NCBI GenBank assembly: GCA_900088475.1
Contig: FLMG01004694.1
Span: 1-18,292, forward strand
DNA from: Hyphochytrium catenoides
Taxonomy: Eukaryota > Sar > Hyphochytriomycetes > Hyphochytriales > Hyphochytriaceae
DNA length: 18,292 nucleotides
Direction of reading: 5' to 3'
The position numbers and the translations under genes were made by a program. The notes beneath the pieces are model-generated. The model made no database searches. It was not told the DNA's origin and was given only the letters and a program-made list of their open reading frames with translations. Of the stretch, positions 8,902 through 16,185 are shown piece after piece. Position 1 is the first letter of the stretch. The number at the start of each line of letters is the position of its first letter.

Positions 8902-9798
8902 ATGGCTTTCGTCGACACCTTAATTCTTGGTTGCCTAGTGCTCTTGCTCTTGGTACTCGTTTACTTTTCTTTGTCATCATCTCCTGCTGCCGCGACAGGT
9001 ACCTGCAGTAGCTATGGCAGTCTGGCCGCAGGGAGCCCACCGTCTTCTGCTTCTGCTTCTGAGAAACATAACTACTTCAGTTGGGGCAACCTTCCTGAGT
9101 TCAAGTACGAGGGAGACTTCTCAGATGCAGTTCAGCGGACGTATGGTCGTGAGATTATGATCAATGAGTCCTTTTCTATCAAGGGTAACTCAGGGCAGTC
9201 TGTGAAGTGTTCAGCAACGAGGGGGACTCTGAAGTTCTCAGGTAGTAAGATGACCGGTCTCTTCATCTATCCAAACGCTCCGCTCCCACCAACTTCAGGT
9301 ACTATCATGATCGAGTTCATGCTTGATGGTTGGGCATCCTACGCGGAGCCGCACTTCTTGGGTTCTGGAAATCCACCAAAGGTCAGGACAGCTGGGTACT
9401 CACACCCACGAAGTGAATCTCTGAACTATGTAAAGACACAGATCACCCTTGACAACCCGTCCCGGTTCCGTCGCTACCAGCTCCTGTCGAACAACACAGA
9501 TGCTGCCACCAACTTCACCATTCTTGGAGCTAGGATGACCGTTATGGATTCTTCCACCGTGGCCTCTAAGACGTTTACTAGGTATCCCGACAAGAAGTTT
9601 GGTGGCGCCGTGGCTGCTGCCTATGCCAACACAACAACATTGGATGCCTGTGAGAGCGAATGCAACCAGGATCCATTCTGTCAGGCCTACCGCTTCGACA
9701 GCGCAGCCACCACCTGTAGCCCGCATTACACAGCCGGCCCCACTGCAGAGGACCTGGTTGGTACTACCACTGGTATAGTCAGCAATCGTCTATTCTAA
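8902..9798 (+). CDS. Membrane-anchored extracellular protein with PAN/apple-like C-terminus
   Basis: This is an intact 298-residue frame from ATG 8902 to TAA 9796-9798. Residues ~7-26 form a strong hydrophobic helix (LILGCLVLLLLVLVYFSLSS) that could be a signal anchor. A Ser/Ala-rich linker follows, then a beta-rich ~180-residue domain beginning near NYFSWGN that I do not recognise. The last ~56 residues (from about 243) contain C-x3-C-x5-C-x9-C (DACESECNQDPFCQAYRFD, then TTC). This resembles the core of PAN/apple domains, which mediate protein or carbohydrate contacts. It is shorter than a full apple domain, so this is a tentative match. The sequon NFT and others suggest an exposed position. 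The gene lies tail-to-tail with the 9878-10387 gene, with a run of ten A at 9812-9821 between the stops. Confidence 0.75.
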   Translation: MAFVDTLILGCLVLLLLVLVYFSLSSSPAAATGTCSSYGSLAAGSPPSSASASEKHNYFSWGNLPEFKYEGDFSDAVQRTYGREIMINESFSIKGNSGQSVKCSATRGTLKFSGSKMTGLFIYPNAPLPPTSGTIMIEFMLDGWASYAEPHFLGSGNPPKVRTAGYSHPRSESLNYVKTQITLDNPSRFRRYQLLSNNTDAATNFTILGARMTVMDSSTVASKTFTRYPDKKFGGAVAAAYANTTTLDACESECNQDPFCQAYRFDSAATTCSPHYTAGPTAEDLVGTTTGIVSNRLF

Positions 9799-9877
9799 GT
9801 CTCTCTCAAAGAAAAAAAAAACCCAGCCCATGCTGCGGAAAACTCCTCATCGTTTTTTTGGTCCACCATGGGACCTG

Positions 9878-10387
9878 CTACCCCTTAGTCCCGCGACGCG
9901 AAACTGTTGCACCTTCGGTGAAACTCGCTTCGGCGTTCACCTTGGAAGCCTTTGGTTCAGCCTTTACCTTAGTGGCAGCCTTTGGTTCAGCCTTCACCTT
10001 AGTGGCAGCCTTCACCTTAGCAGCCTTCACCTTGGCAGTCCTTGCGGGAGCCTTCGCCTTGGGAGCCCTCGCCTTGGGAGCCTTACCCTCCGCAGCTGCT
10101 AACCTTTCGTACTCATTACGAAAGTGAGCTGGGAAGGCTTTGTCTTCAGCTTGCCATACAAGATAGCAGCCATCGACGGGGCAGGGCATAACAAGCGCTG
10201 AGTAGTTCTGCGTAAGTGCGTGGTCCATATGGTCGACCACACAGCTCCAACATACGACCTCTTCACACTTGGGGCACTCCACATTATTCTTGGTCCCATT
10301 ACGCTTATCACACACGGCGCAAGGCATCTCGACGTCCTGATCTTCGCTATCGTAAACTATCTGTTCAAAGCAGTAAAGGTCAGTCAT
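9878..10387 (-). CDS. RING1-like zinc-finger protein with Lys/Ala/Pro-rich tail
   Basis: From the first ATG (10387) this encodes 169 residues. The open frame extends to a TTG at 10450, but that stretch is AT-rich and looks like leader. The zinc region is MPCAVCDKRN...VECPKCEEVVCWSC...MPCPVDGC: eight cysteines at about residues 23, 26, 38, 41, 46, 49, 69 and 74, with the final C-P-x3-C of the RING1 module of RING-between-RING ligases. The usual His ligand is replaced by Cys or must come from the HMDH segment. No IBR or second RING follows. The C-terminal ~70 residues are instead a histone-H1-like tail of KVKAEPKAATK units, which could bind nucleic acid. Possible E3 ubiquitin ligase or nucleic-acid-binding protein; function not established. 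Confidence 0.68.
   Translation of the reverse strand: MTDLYCFEQIVYDSEDQDVEMPCAVCDKRNGTKNNVECPKCEEVVCWSCVVDHMDHALTQNYSALVMPCPVDGCYLVWQAEDKAFPAHFRNEYERLAAAEGKAPKARAPKAKAPARTAKVKAAKVKAATKVKAEPKAATKVKAEPKASKVNAEASFTEGATVSRRGTKG
9945..10082. repeat. Low-complexity coding repeat (KVKAEPKA / Ala-Lys-Pro tail)
   Basis: The plus strand shows repeats of about 30-33 bases built from cctttggttcagcc and accttagtggcagcc, decaying into shorter ccttggcagcc-like units. It encodes the basic Ala/Lys/Pro tail of the minus-strand zinc-finger protein. Expansion by slippage is likely. Confidence 0.6.
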
Positions 10388-10446
10388 CTCATCGTATCTA
10401 TCAATCGCAAATTCAAATTTGGTCTTATGATTATCCGTAAATAGGA

Positions 10447-11311
10447 TCAAAGCGGGGTCATGGCCTCAGAGTACGAGTAGGCAGCATCGAAGCCACGGTT
10501 TTCGGGCTTCACTGCTTCTCGGAGTCGATCAACAGAGACTCTGTATTTGCCAATCTGCTCTACCTTGCTTAGGTCTGGAGAGCAGATGAAGATCTCGCCA
10601 TGATAGGGCTCTAGGTTAACCGTTAACTTCTCGATATCGACATAAGTGTCAGGTCCTTCCTCTACGACTGGGAATGCGTCTACGTCTAAGTGGTTAATCT
10701 GCTCCGAGTCCAGCGTAGCGAATGAAGGAACCATCTGGCCTAAAGTAACGTTCATAATGTATATGTCGGAACGAGTACTTGCCTAGAAAGACAATTATGG
10801 GCTCCTTGAGTTGATAGACGTTAAGGTTCATATCGAGATTGTACTCCAGAGCCATCCCCAGGGCTAGCAAGGGGTAGTTTGCAAAGTATGGTCCTCTCTT
10901 CTCTGTCTCATGGCAGAGCTTAGGATCTAGACATTCATCAGACTTAGTTGTTCTGTATAAGAAGGTGCCTTCAGGGATGACGCACGCCTCTAGAGAAGTA
11001 TATGGCTTGCTGGGGTTCACAGGGATATCGCCATCAGAGGGTGCTTGGGTGGTCACTAGCCCTCCAAGTGGCTTCACCAATGTCCCTCCTACAACACCAG
11101 CAAGCAAGATTCCTAAGACCATGGTTCTTCGACTAAGTCTATACCTGGTAAGATATAAAAAAAATAGGACTAGTGAGACCATCGCCGCCACTGACATCCA
11201 ATTAAGTTCAGATAGAGCCAGTTCAATGCGCGCCGCCCCCCCTAAGACACTGGATGAACCCCGCTGGTGCTTGCTTATGGTGTTAGCAACTGCTGTTGGC
11301 TTATAGTACAT
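10447..11311 (-). pseudogene. Membrane protein gene, apparently split by one frameshift
   Basis: The upstream part runs from ATG 11311 (open from TTG 11326) to a stop at 10696-10694. The downstream part is open from just after a TAG near 10785 to TGA 10449-10447. The frames overlap for about 90 bases, and the best reading crosses near 10770-10780, giving about 285 residues. The N-terminal part has two hydrophobic helices (SVAAMVSLVLFFLYL, about 41-60 from ATG, and MVLGILLAGVVGGTLV, about 65-82). The rest is acidic, soluble-looking sequence with a few cysteines (ACVIPE, DECLDPKLCHE). I recognise no family. The start overlaps the 3' end of the RING gene by 11 bases. Two separate overlapping genes are the alternative. 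Fragments of this gene recur at 11815-11960. Confidence 0.5.
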
Positions 11312-11692
11312 TTTGGATGTTCTCAACTTGAGACAATTCTAGTGATGCTATCAATGTTTGTCGACACATCGGACACTTGTTTTCAGTTATACGACCACTG
11401 CACCCCTCGCACGCAACGTGAGAATCAGCCGCGTGGTTGAAGGTCAGCGTCTTGGGCTTGTCCAGGCAAATGTTACAAGCATCGGCCGGAGGAGGCAACG
11501 GTTTTTGCGCACCACATTTGAACTCGTGCTCGCGAAAACGATATCCCTGCAATTTGCACGAGTCCAGTCTCCCACACGGCGCGGAGGAGCAACCTTCTGG
11601 CCAGTGCGATCAATGTTACACTTGAAACATCTGCCTTTACGTCCATGGATCAGCATACGACAACCTCTACATGTCCAGTCACGTAGTACCAT
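11301..11692 (-). pseudogene. RanBP2-like zinc finger plus C-terminal RING, split by one frameshift
   Basis: The upstream frame, from ATG 11692 (open to 11755), carries DWTCRGCRMLIHGRKGRCFKC. This W-x-C-x2-C-x10-C-x2-C arrangement is that of RanBP2-type zinc fingers. The downstream frame, open to 11301, carries a RING: CNICLDKP...SHVACEGC....KCPMC, in the C-terminal position. The two frames overlap at 11552-11444 and join sensibly between about 11570 and 11530, giving a protein of ~130 residues. In the RING the third ligand, normally Cys before His (as in CGH), reads Asp-Ser-His, so zinc binding may be altered. Small RING E3 proteins with a C-terminal RING are common in large DNA viruses and in inhibitor-of-apoptosis-like proteins. 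A further upstream CLTC pair (about 11744) may belong to a lost N-terminus. Confidence 0.55.
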
Positions 11693-11770
11693 CGCGTTTG
11701 CTGGTAGTGGTTCCACGCCTTCATGCGTAATAACACATGTAAGACATATATTCAATAGTAGGGTCTACAA

Positions 11771-11960
11771 TAAGCTAAATCAGAAGCTACGTGACGTGTA
11801 AATATGAAACAGCCACGGACTTCCAAATAAGTTCAAATAGAGCCAGTTCAATGCGCCACCATCGGCCTCCAGAGCCAACCTAAGGCTAGCAACGGAAGCA
11901 ATATAGCCCTCTCTTCTCCGTCTCCATCTCATGGCAGACGAGCATTCATCAAAAGACAGT
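11771..11960. repeat. Scrambled duplicate fragments of neighbouring genes
   Basis: Three pieces copy nearby sequence. At about 11773-11795, aatcagaagctacgtgacg recurs at 12430-12448 inside the plus-strand pseudogene. About 11822-11856 (agttcaaatagagccagttc) copies 11204-11238 of the minus-strand membrane protein gene. About 11881-11957 (ctagcaacgg..., ctctcttctccgtctc, catggcagacgagcattcatc) copies 10862-10948 of the same gene. The last two keep the parental strand but their order is reversed relative to the gene, so they look like a junction between decayed tandem copies. No reading frame survives. Confidence 0.55.
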
Positions 11961-12014
11961 GGTCTTTCTATTTGAATCCTCTATCTAGTAAGGCTAGTAA
12001 AGAGCTAAGTGGCG

Positions 12015-12789
12015 ATGGCTGGCTCAAATCGTTTAGGAAAGTAACAAGTTAGAAAAATTGGTCGACGATGATAGAAGAAGCGATTTCGTTGTACGAAGGA
12101 TGCAGGAGAGTCAGTTGAGCCGATGATCAGTTGCTCGCTAATGATGACCTCTCGCAACTGATGACCTATGTGGGAAAACCGGACAGCCCCGGATCTGAGG
12201 ATTTATGTGGACAACCCCCATGAGCTCAAGGAGCTGTGTGAGGGGAAGGCGAGTCGTGTGGTTGAGAATGTCCGGCGAGTCGCAGTGCGAACATCTCTAC
12301 CCACTATTTGGACGCTGTTGATCACAGGGAGAAGCTGGTGGCAGCGCTGAGGTCAGGCTGGAGGGAGTGTCAAAGCTTCACCTCGAAAGTGTCTGAAAAG
12401 CTGCCCGTATGACAGAGTATGGATAAGCTGATCAGAAGCTACGTGACGGGGCTGCCTTGGTGGGTAAAGGCAGGGTCGGTCATGCTAGGCATAAGCAAAG
12501 GAAGCACGAATCTCAAATGGCACACCACGGGAATCGCCATAACTCTGCGCTGGAGTGGCAGTGTTTGATTGTCAAAACGGCGTTTGGAAGCCCTTTCTGA
12601 GAGCTTTCCAATTGATGCCGGTGGGTGCCTGATATCTTTGTTACGCGCTTCCTCAAGTGGCTATTCGAGTTGTCGCGCTTCCTCAACAACCAGCTCGCTA
12701 CAGTTCTCTGCTTTATCGTTAGATCTCTCATTTGTCGTTTTTTTATCCGTTACAATAAGTCGGAAGGGGATGCAGCACATCTTTTATAA
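12015..12789 (+). pseudogene. Heavily decayed coding gene of unknown family
   Basis: No single frame is long, but natural-looking protein sequence continues across successive frames on this strand. ATG 12015; 12043-12123 (KLEKLVDDDRRSDFVVRRMQ); 12128-12165 (QLLANDDLSQLMTYV); 12168-12295 (RIYVDNPHELKELCEGK, VVENVRR); 12302-12565 (HYLDAVDHREKLVAALRSG, then after an in-frame TGA at 12410, DKLIRSYVTGLPWWVKAGS); 12561-12629 (FDCQNGVWKPFLRAFQLM); 12631-12786 (FLKWLFELSRFLNNQLATVL, then a basic, hydrophobic end); TAA 12787-12789. That implies about six frameshifts and one nonsense codon over ~255 codons. The putative product is helical, with a hydrophobic C-terminal segment. I recognise no family. 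Frame-hopping like this can be over-read, so confidence is limited. Confidence 0.4.
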
Positions 12790-12837
12790 AAAACGAGTTC
12801 ATAAATCAGTGATCCAAAGCATCTTCCATTAATAATG

Positions 12838-12893
12838 CAGCCGAAGGCTGGATTACGCACTAATAACGTCGGGCGAGCCCTAGGCGAAGCCTA
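12838..12893. repeat. Cluster of three GNA-loop mini-hairpins
   Basis: Three perfect short palindromes with tiny loops lie within 56 bases: cagccGAAggctg (12838-12850), gggcGAgccc (12871-12880) and taggcGAAgccta (12881-12893). The last contains GCGAAGC, known as an exceptionally stable DNA mini-hairpin. The second and third abut. No T-run follows, so a bacterial-type terminator is not indicated. They could be a structured replication or recombination site, or part of a mobile or palindromic repeat. Confidence 0.6.
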
Positions 12894-13817
12894 AAGCTAT
12901 TGATACAGTTCTCCTAGCCCGGGACCTCAAGCAGTCATATGCCTGGAGGTTCTGGGTTAGGTTCTTTTTTCATTGTAGTTCTGCTTGTAGTATGCACGGC
13001 TGCATGCATGATTGATAGTAGCCTTAGAACCAGCTGTGTGTCAAAATCTCCAGCTGGCTCCAGGGTTACTAAGTGACTGAGCAGGATTCCTAAAGAAATG
13101 GATCTATTACAGATTTGAACCACAGTCACTTCTTTATTGTTCATGCTAACTATGTTACTTGTAGCACTGTGATAGTTTCAGGACGTTAACGGCCTAGTTC
13201 TCTAGGATAGTCAGGAGTAACCGCCCCCTACCTACCGAACAGGCGCCAGACTGTTTGGTAGGGACTTCACAACTTCCCAGATAACAGAGATTTAGCAGAG
13301 ATTCTGGAGACCTTTGTGGAGTTGAGGATTGAGACCTAGTCGGAGACGGAGACGGATCTAGCCTACAAACAGGGTAGAAACGTACAACTACCACCAGACT
13401 TTCACGGCCAACCACCTGCAAGGTTGTCTAGCAACTGACATAGCTTAACCAATGACCAAACGGCCATGCGCGTTGCAAAATGAGACAGCAGGAGGCGGAG
13501 GGCTTTGGGGGTCATAACATTTTTATATATTTCCAGCCTCCAGCTAAGATGGAGGACCGGCAGGACAGCCACCCACCAGAGACAAGCTAGCAACAAAGGA
13601 AGATCAGAGTGATTCCAGGGGATAGTTTCAAACTAGGAGGCTATGTGTAAGATGGATCGGAGGCTATACTGTAAAATAGGAGGCCACGTGCCATGTCAAT
13701 ATGTCAAACTAGGGGGTTATATACTCTTTTATGAATTTTCATTTTGACAACCAAACCCGTTTACACTCGTTCATAGAGAGGCTTGACAATACATACAGAC
13801 TTGTACCAGTAAGTTTA
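12894..13817. other. Gene-poor spacer; weak imperfect repeats only
   Basis: I see no convincing gene here. A 69-codon minus-strand frame (13144-12935, true ATG) and two other short minus frames exist, but they lack domains, helices or supporting context. Near the end, a G-rich word (ggaggctat-like) recurs imperfectly at 13634-13645, 13656-13666, 13677-13688 and 13709-13720, with spacings of about 21, 21 and 32 bases. 13807-13818 includes the AATAAA (minus strand) that overlaps the stop of the next gene. Confidence 0.4.
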
Positions 13818-15824
13818 TTAGTTATAGCCAGTCACTGATAGGAAGATGATCTTAACTCTGGCCTTGATCAGCTGGACTATCTCGTCAAAGTACTTACGTT
13901 GAAAGGAGTTCAGATGTTCAATCATCTGAGGATGATGATAGCGCAAGAGGTTAGCTCTGTAGATGATGGCCTTGTCCGTAGTAGACATGTTATCCGTGAT
14001 CCCGAGATGAGTAGTATCAATAGAATACGAGGGCTGACGGAAGCGTTCTAGTCTTTGCTTCCATGCGGCCCGATCCCGCTTGCAAGGAAGAGAAAGAGGA
14101 TCGTCTCGAGCATATAGATGATCAATCTGCTCTTCCCGAGTCTCATACCGAGTGCCACAAGCATCACAGTACGCTTCAGAGCAGGTAGCGCTGTGTAGTA
14201 ACCCTTCACTCGTAAGACACCAGGGACAACTAAGGGCTCGCTCACAACAGCTCTTGCGATGATGCTCTGGTGGTAGCAACTCTGATGGAAGCCGCTCGCG
14301 GCAGAGAGAACACTCGACCGCCAACGATTTGCGACGCCTCTGCGCCTCGTCCTCCCATGCCACCTTAGACTGTGGATGTGCAACCATAGCATGGCATATG
14401 AAACTGCGAAGACTAGGGAAGACAGAGTGACACAACGAGCAAGTTGCTATTCTTGCATCATCCAAGTGATATCTATAGAGATGCTTCCGCCTCTCCGTGT
14501 CAGACGGAAGCACCACCTTGCAGGCTCGGCACCAAGAAGCTCGAGGCGCGGCCTTCTCACTAGAGCCATTGCTGCTTTGCTGACTGGAGCCATTACTGCT
14601 ACTGGTCCTACTACTCTGTTGACTAGAGCCGTTGCTGGTGCTGCTGCCTGGCTGACTAGAGGCGTTGCTGGTGCTGCTGCCTGGCTGACTAGAGCCGTTG
14701 CTGGTGCTGCTGCCTGGCTGACTAGAGCCGTTGCTGGTGCTGCTGCCTGGCTGACTAGAGGCGTTGCTGGTGCTGCTGCCTGGCTGACTAGAGTCGTTGC
14801 TGGTGCTGCTGCCTGGCTGATTAGAGCCGTTGCTGGTGCTGCTGCCTGGTCGACTAGATCCGTTGCTGCTGCCTGGTTGACTAGATCCTTTGCTGCTGCC
14901 TGGCTGACTAGAGCCGTTGCTGCTGCTGCTAGTGTTGGTTTGGTGACTCGTGCTGTTAGGGTACGTCCACCGCCCCTCTAGAGCCATCTCCTTGCATTGC
15001 TCAGAGGTCTGCAGGTGCAGTACAAACTCATTCTTCAGTGACCATTTTGTTTTACAAACAGGGCATGGTCCTAGCTGAACAAAGGCGGAGTAAGGAGTTA
15101 CCAACGTATGTATCTTGACATCTGGTTCCAGAGCGTCACCGGTGCAGGTAGACTGATGGTCTGCAAGGGTCTGGTGATGATCGGTAGGGAAGCAGCATTT
15201 GCATTTAGAGCACCGTCGCTTGCAATTGACCATATGCTTCTCCAGTCTGTTAGTACTAGAGAACGGAGAAAGGCATCCATCGCACTGGAAGTACATCTCG
15301 AGCGGCCTCTTATCACATCTGGCTTCATGCTGCCGCCTCCTCTTGCCAACGTTCATATGACAGAATTCGCACTCCTCCTTTGGTGCCTTTCGACTTGGAC
15401 ATAGCGTCTGGTGCTCGTTCCGAACCTCAGTATTGATAAACTGTTTGAGGCAGTGTTGGCACTTGGGTCTGGACGAGCATGACCGCTGATGGTGTTGGAT
15501 GGTATCCCCTCTAGCTAAGAAACTTTTGCAGTAAAGGCAGCGATGTAGCCGGTGCCTCTGGATACAGCTCTGCTCGTGACGCTCTCTCTCAGGCGCGTTG
15601 GGAAGTACCATGAAGCAATGCTCACAGACACGCAGAACCTTCGGCCGACGATAGCACACTGGAAAGTGATCTTTTAAGGGTACAGATGGCGTCTCAAAAC
15701 AGAAAGTGCACCTCGCTATAATACTTTGAGGTGTTGACTCAAACAAGCAGTGGATCTCATGAATACGCCGCTGACGGTCCAACCGAAAGGCGGCACCACA
15801 CTTCCGACAACCATGAATGCCCAT
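13818..15824 (-). CDS. C2HC zinc-finger array protein with Ser/Gly-rich linker
   Basis: From the first ATG (15824) this encodes 668 residues; the open frame extends to a TTG at 15917, so an upstream exon cannot be excluded. The first ~280 residues contain nine fingers of pattern C-x2-C-x(10-15)-H-x3-4-C, e.g. CDGCLSPFSSTNRLEKHMVNC, close to the zf-C2HC_2/TRAF-like type. Residues ~298-425 are a Ser/Gly/Asn/Gln/Pro linker made of PGSSTSNGSSQ units. About five further fingers follow (CRACKVVLPSDTERRKH, CSLCHSVFPSLRSF, CSLCRERL, CPWCLTS, CDACGTRYE), two ending in H-x3-H (C2H2). The C-terminus (~65 residues) is helical and basic. AATAAA directly overlaps the TAA stop on this strand and may serve as polyadenylation signal. 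Protein-protein or nucleic-acid binding is likely; a specific role cannot be stated. Confidence 0.8.
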   Translation of the reverse strand: MGIHGCRKCGAAFRLDRQRRIHEIHCLFESTPQSIIARCTFCFETPSVPLKDHFPVCYRRPKVLRVCEHCFMVLPNAPERERHEQSCIQRHRLHRCLYCKSFLARGDTIQHHQRSCSSRPKCQHCLKQFINTEVRNEHQTLCPSRKAPKEECEFCHMNVGKRRRQHEARCDKRPLEMYFQCDGCLSPFSSTNRLEKHMVNCKRRCSKCKCCFPTDHHQTLADHQSTCTGDALEPDVKIHTLVTPYSAFVQLGPCPVCKTKWSLKNEFVLHLQTSEQCKEMALEGRWTYPNSTSHQTNTSSSSNGSSQPGSSKGSSQPGSSNGSSRPGSSTSNGSNQPGSSTSNDSSQPGSSTSNASSQPGSSTSNGSSQPGSSTSNGSSQPGSSTSNASSQPGSSTSNGSSQQSSRTSSSNGSSQQSSNGSSEKAAPRASWCRACKVVLPSDTERRKHLYRYHLDDARIATCSLCHSVFPSLRSFICHAMVAHPQSKVAWEDEAQRRRKSLAVECSLCRERLPSELLPPEHHRKSCCERALSCPWCLTSEGLLHSATCSEAYCDACGTRYETREEQIDHLYARDDPLSLPCKRDRAAWKQRLERFRQPSYSIDTTHLGITDNMSTTDKAIIYRANLLRYHHPQMIEHLNSFQRKYFDEIVQLIKARVKIIFLSVTGYN
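14619..14849. repeat. 33-bp minisatellite inside the zinc-finger gene (7 units)
   Basis: Seven direct 33-bp units encode the 11-residue repeat PGSSTSNGSSQ with Gly/Ala/Asp variation at one position and Ser/Asn at another. Frame is kept because the unit is a multiple of three. Shorter degenerate units flank it (14550-14618 and 14850-14936). Length polymorphism between strains is expected. Confidence 0.85.
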
Positions 15825-15945
15825 TATTTGTCTTTGTGAGGGAGTCAGAACTTTGAAAAGTGATTCCCGTGATGGCCCTCGGGCGATAACGGTCTCTCTC
15901 TTCTCTTTTGTGTACAAAGTTGTGACGAAGCTGACAAAGACTCCT

Positions 15946-16185
15946 CCTCAGTCAAGATGAGATGAGCAACGATCGAGCAGTGACCGAACAGTCACCTCCG
16001 TCGTCGGGCATGGGTACGAGAAGGATGAAAACCCCGTAAGAAGAAGGAGAGTGTGACCGTGTCCTCAGTCAAGATGAGGTAAGAGCAACGATCGAGCAGT
16101 GACCGAACGGTCACCTCCGTCATCGGGCATGGGTACGAGAAGGATGAAGACCTTGTAAGAAGAAGGAGAGTGTGACCGCGTCCTC
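15946..16185. repeat. Two-copy 117-bp tandem repeat with internal palindrome
   Basis: Copy 1 (15946-16062) and copy 2 (16063-16181) are nearly identical, with a few substitutions and a 2-base length difference; four bases of a third copy follow (16182-16185). Each copy holds a palindrome: gtgaccgAAcggtcac, perfect at 16099-16114 and with one mismatch at 15980-15995. The core CCG-N2-CGG is an inverted half-site arrangement of the kind bound by fungal Zn2Cys6 factors. The repeat starts 121 bases upstream of the zinc-finger gene's ATG, so it may be its promoter. No long frame crosses it convincingly. Confidence 0.8.

Noticed and set aside
9830-10127. Two plus-strand frames with repeated Leu/Ser and Ala/Phe units
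   Set aside because: Both are antisense to the Lys/Ala/Pro tail repeat of the minus-strand zinc-finger gene.
12838-12893. Rho-independent terminators
   Set aside because: No T-tract after any hairpin and the context is not bacterial.
12935-13144. 69-residue minus-strand frame with a true ATG
   Set aside because: Protein-like in places, but short, with no domain, no promoter or homology clue; left as unexplained spacer.
13634-13720. CRISPR-like array of ggaggctat words
   Set aside because: Repeats are about 10 bases, imperfect and unevenly spaced; nothing like CRISPR repeats or spacers.
14376-14981. 201-residue plus-strand frame of repeated Ala-Trp-Leu-Thr-Arg-rich units
   Set aside because: It is the antisense shadow of the 33-bp minisatellite in the minus-strand zinc-finger gene; its regularity comes from the DNA repeat.
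13818-15917. TTG 15917 as start of the zinc-finger protein
   Set aside because: Non-ATG start with no support; ATG 15824 directly precedes the first finger.
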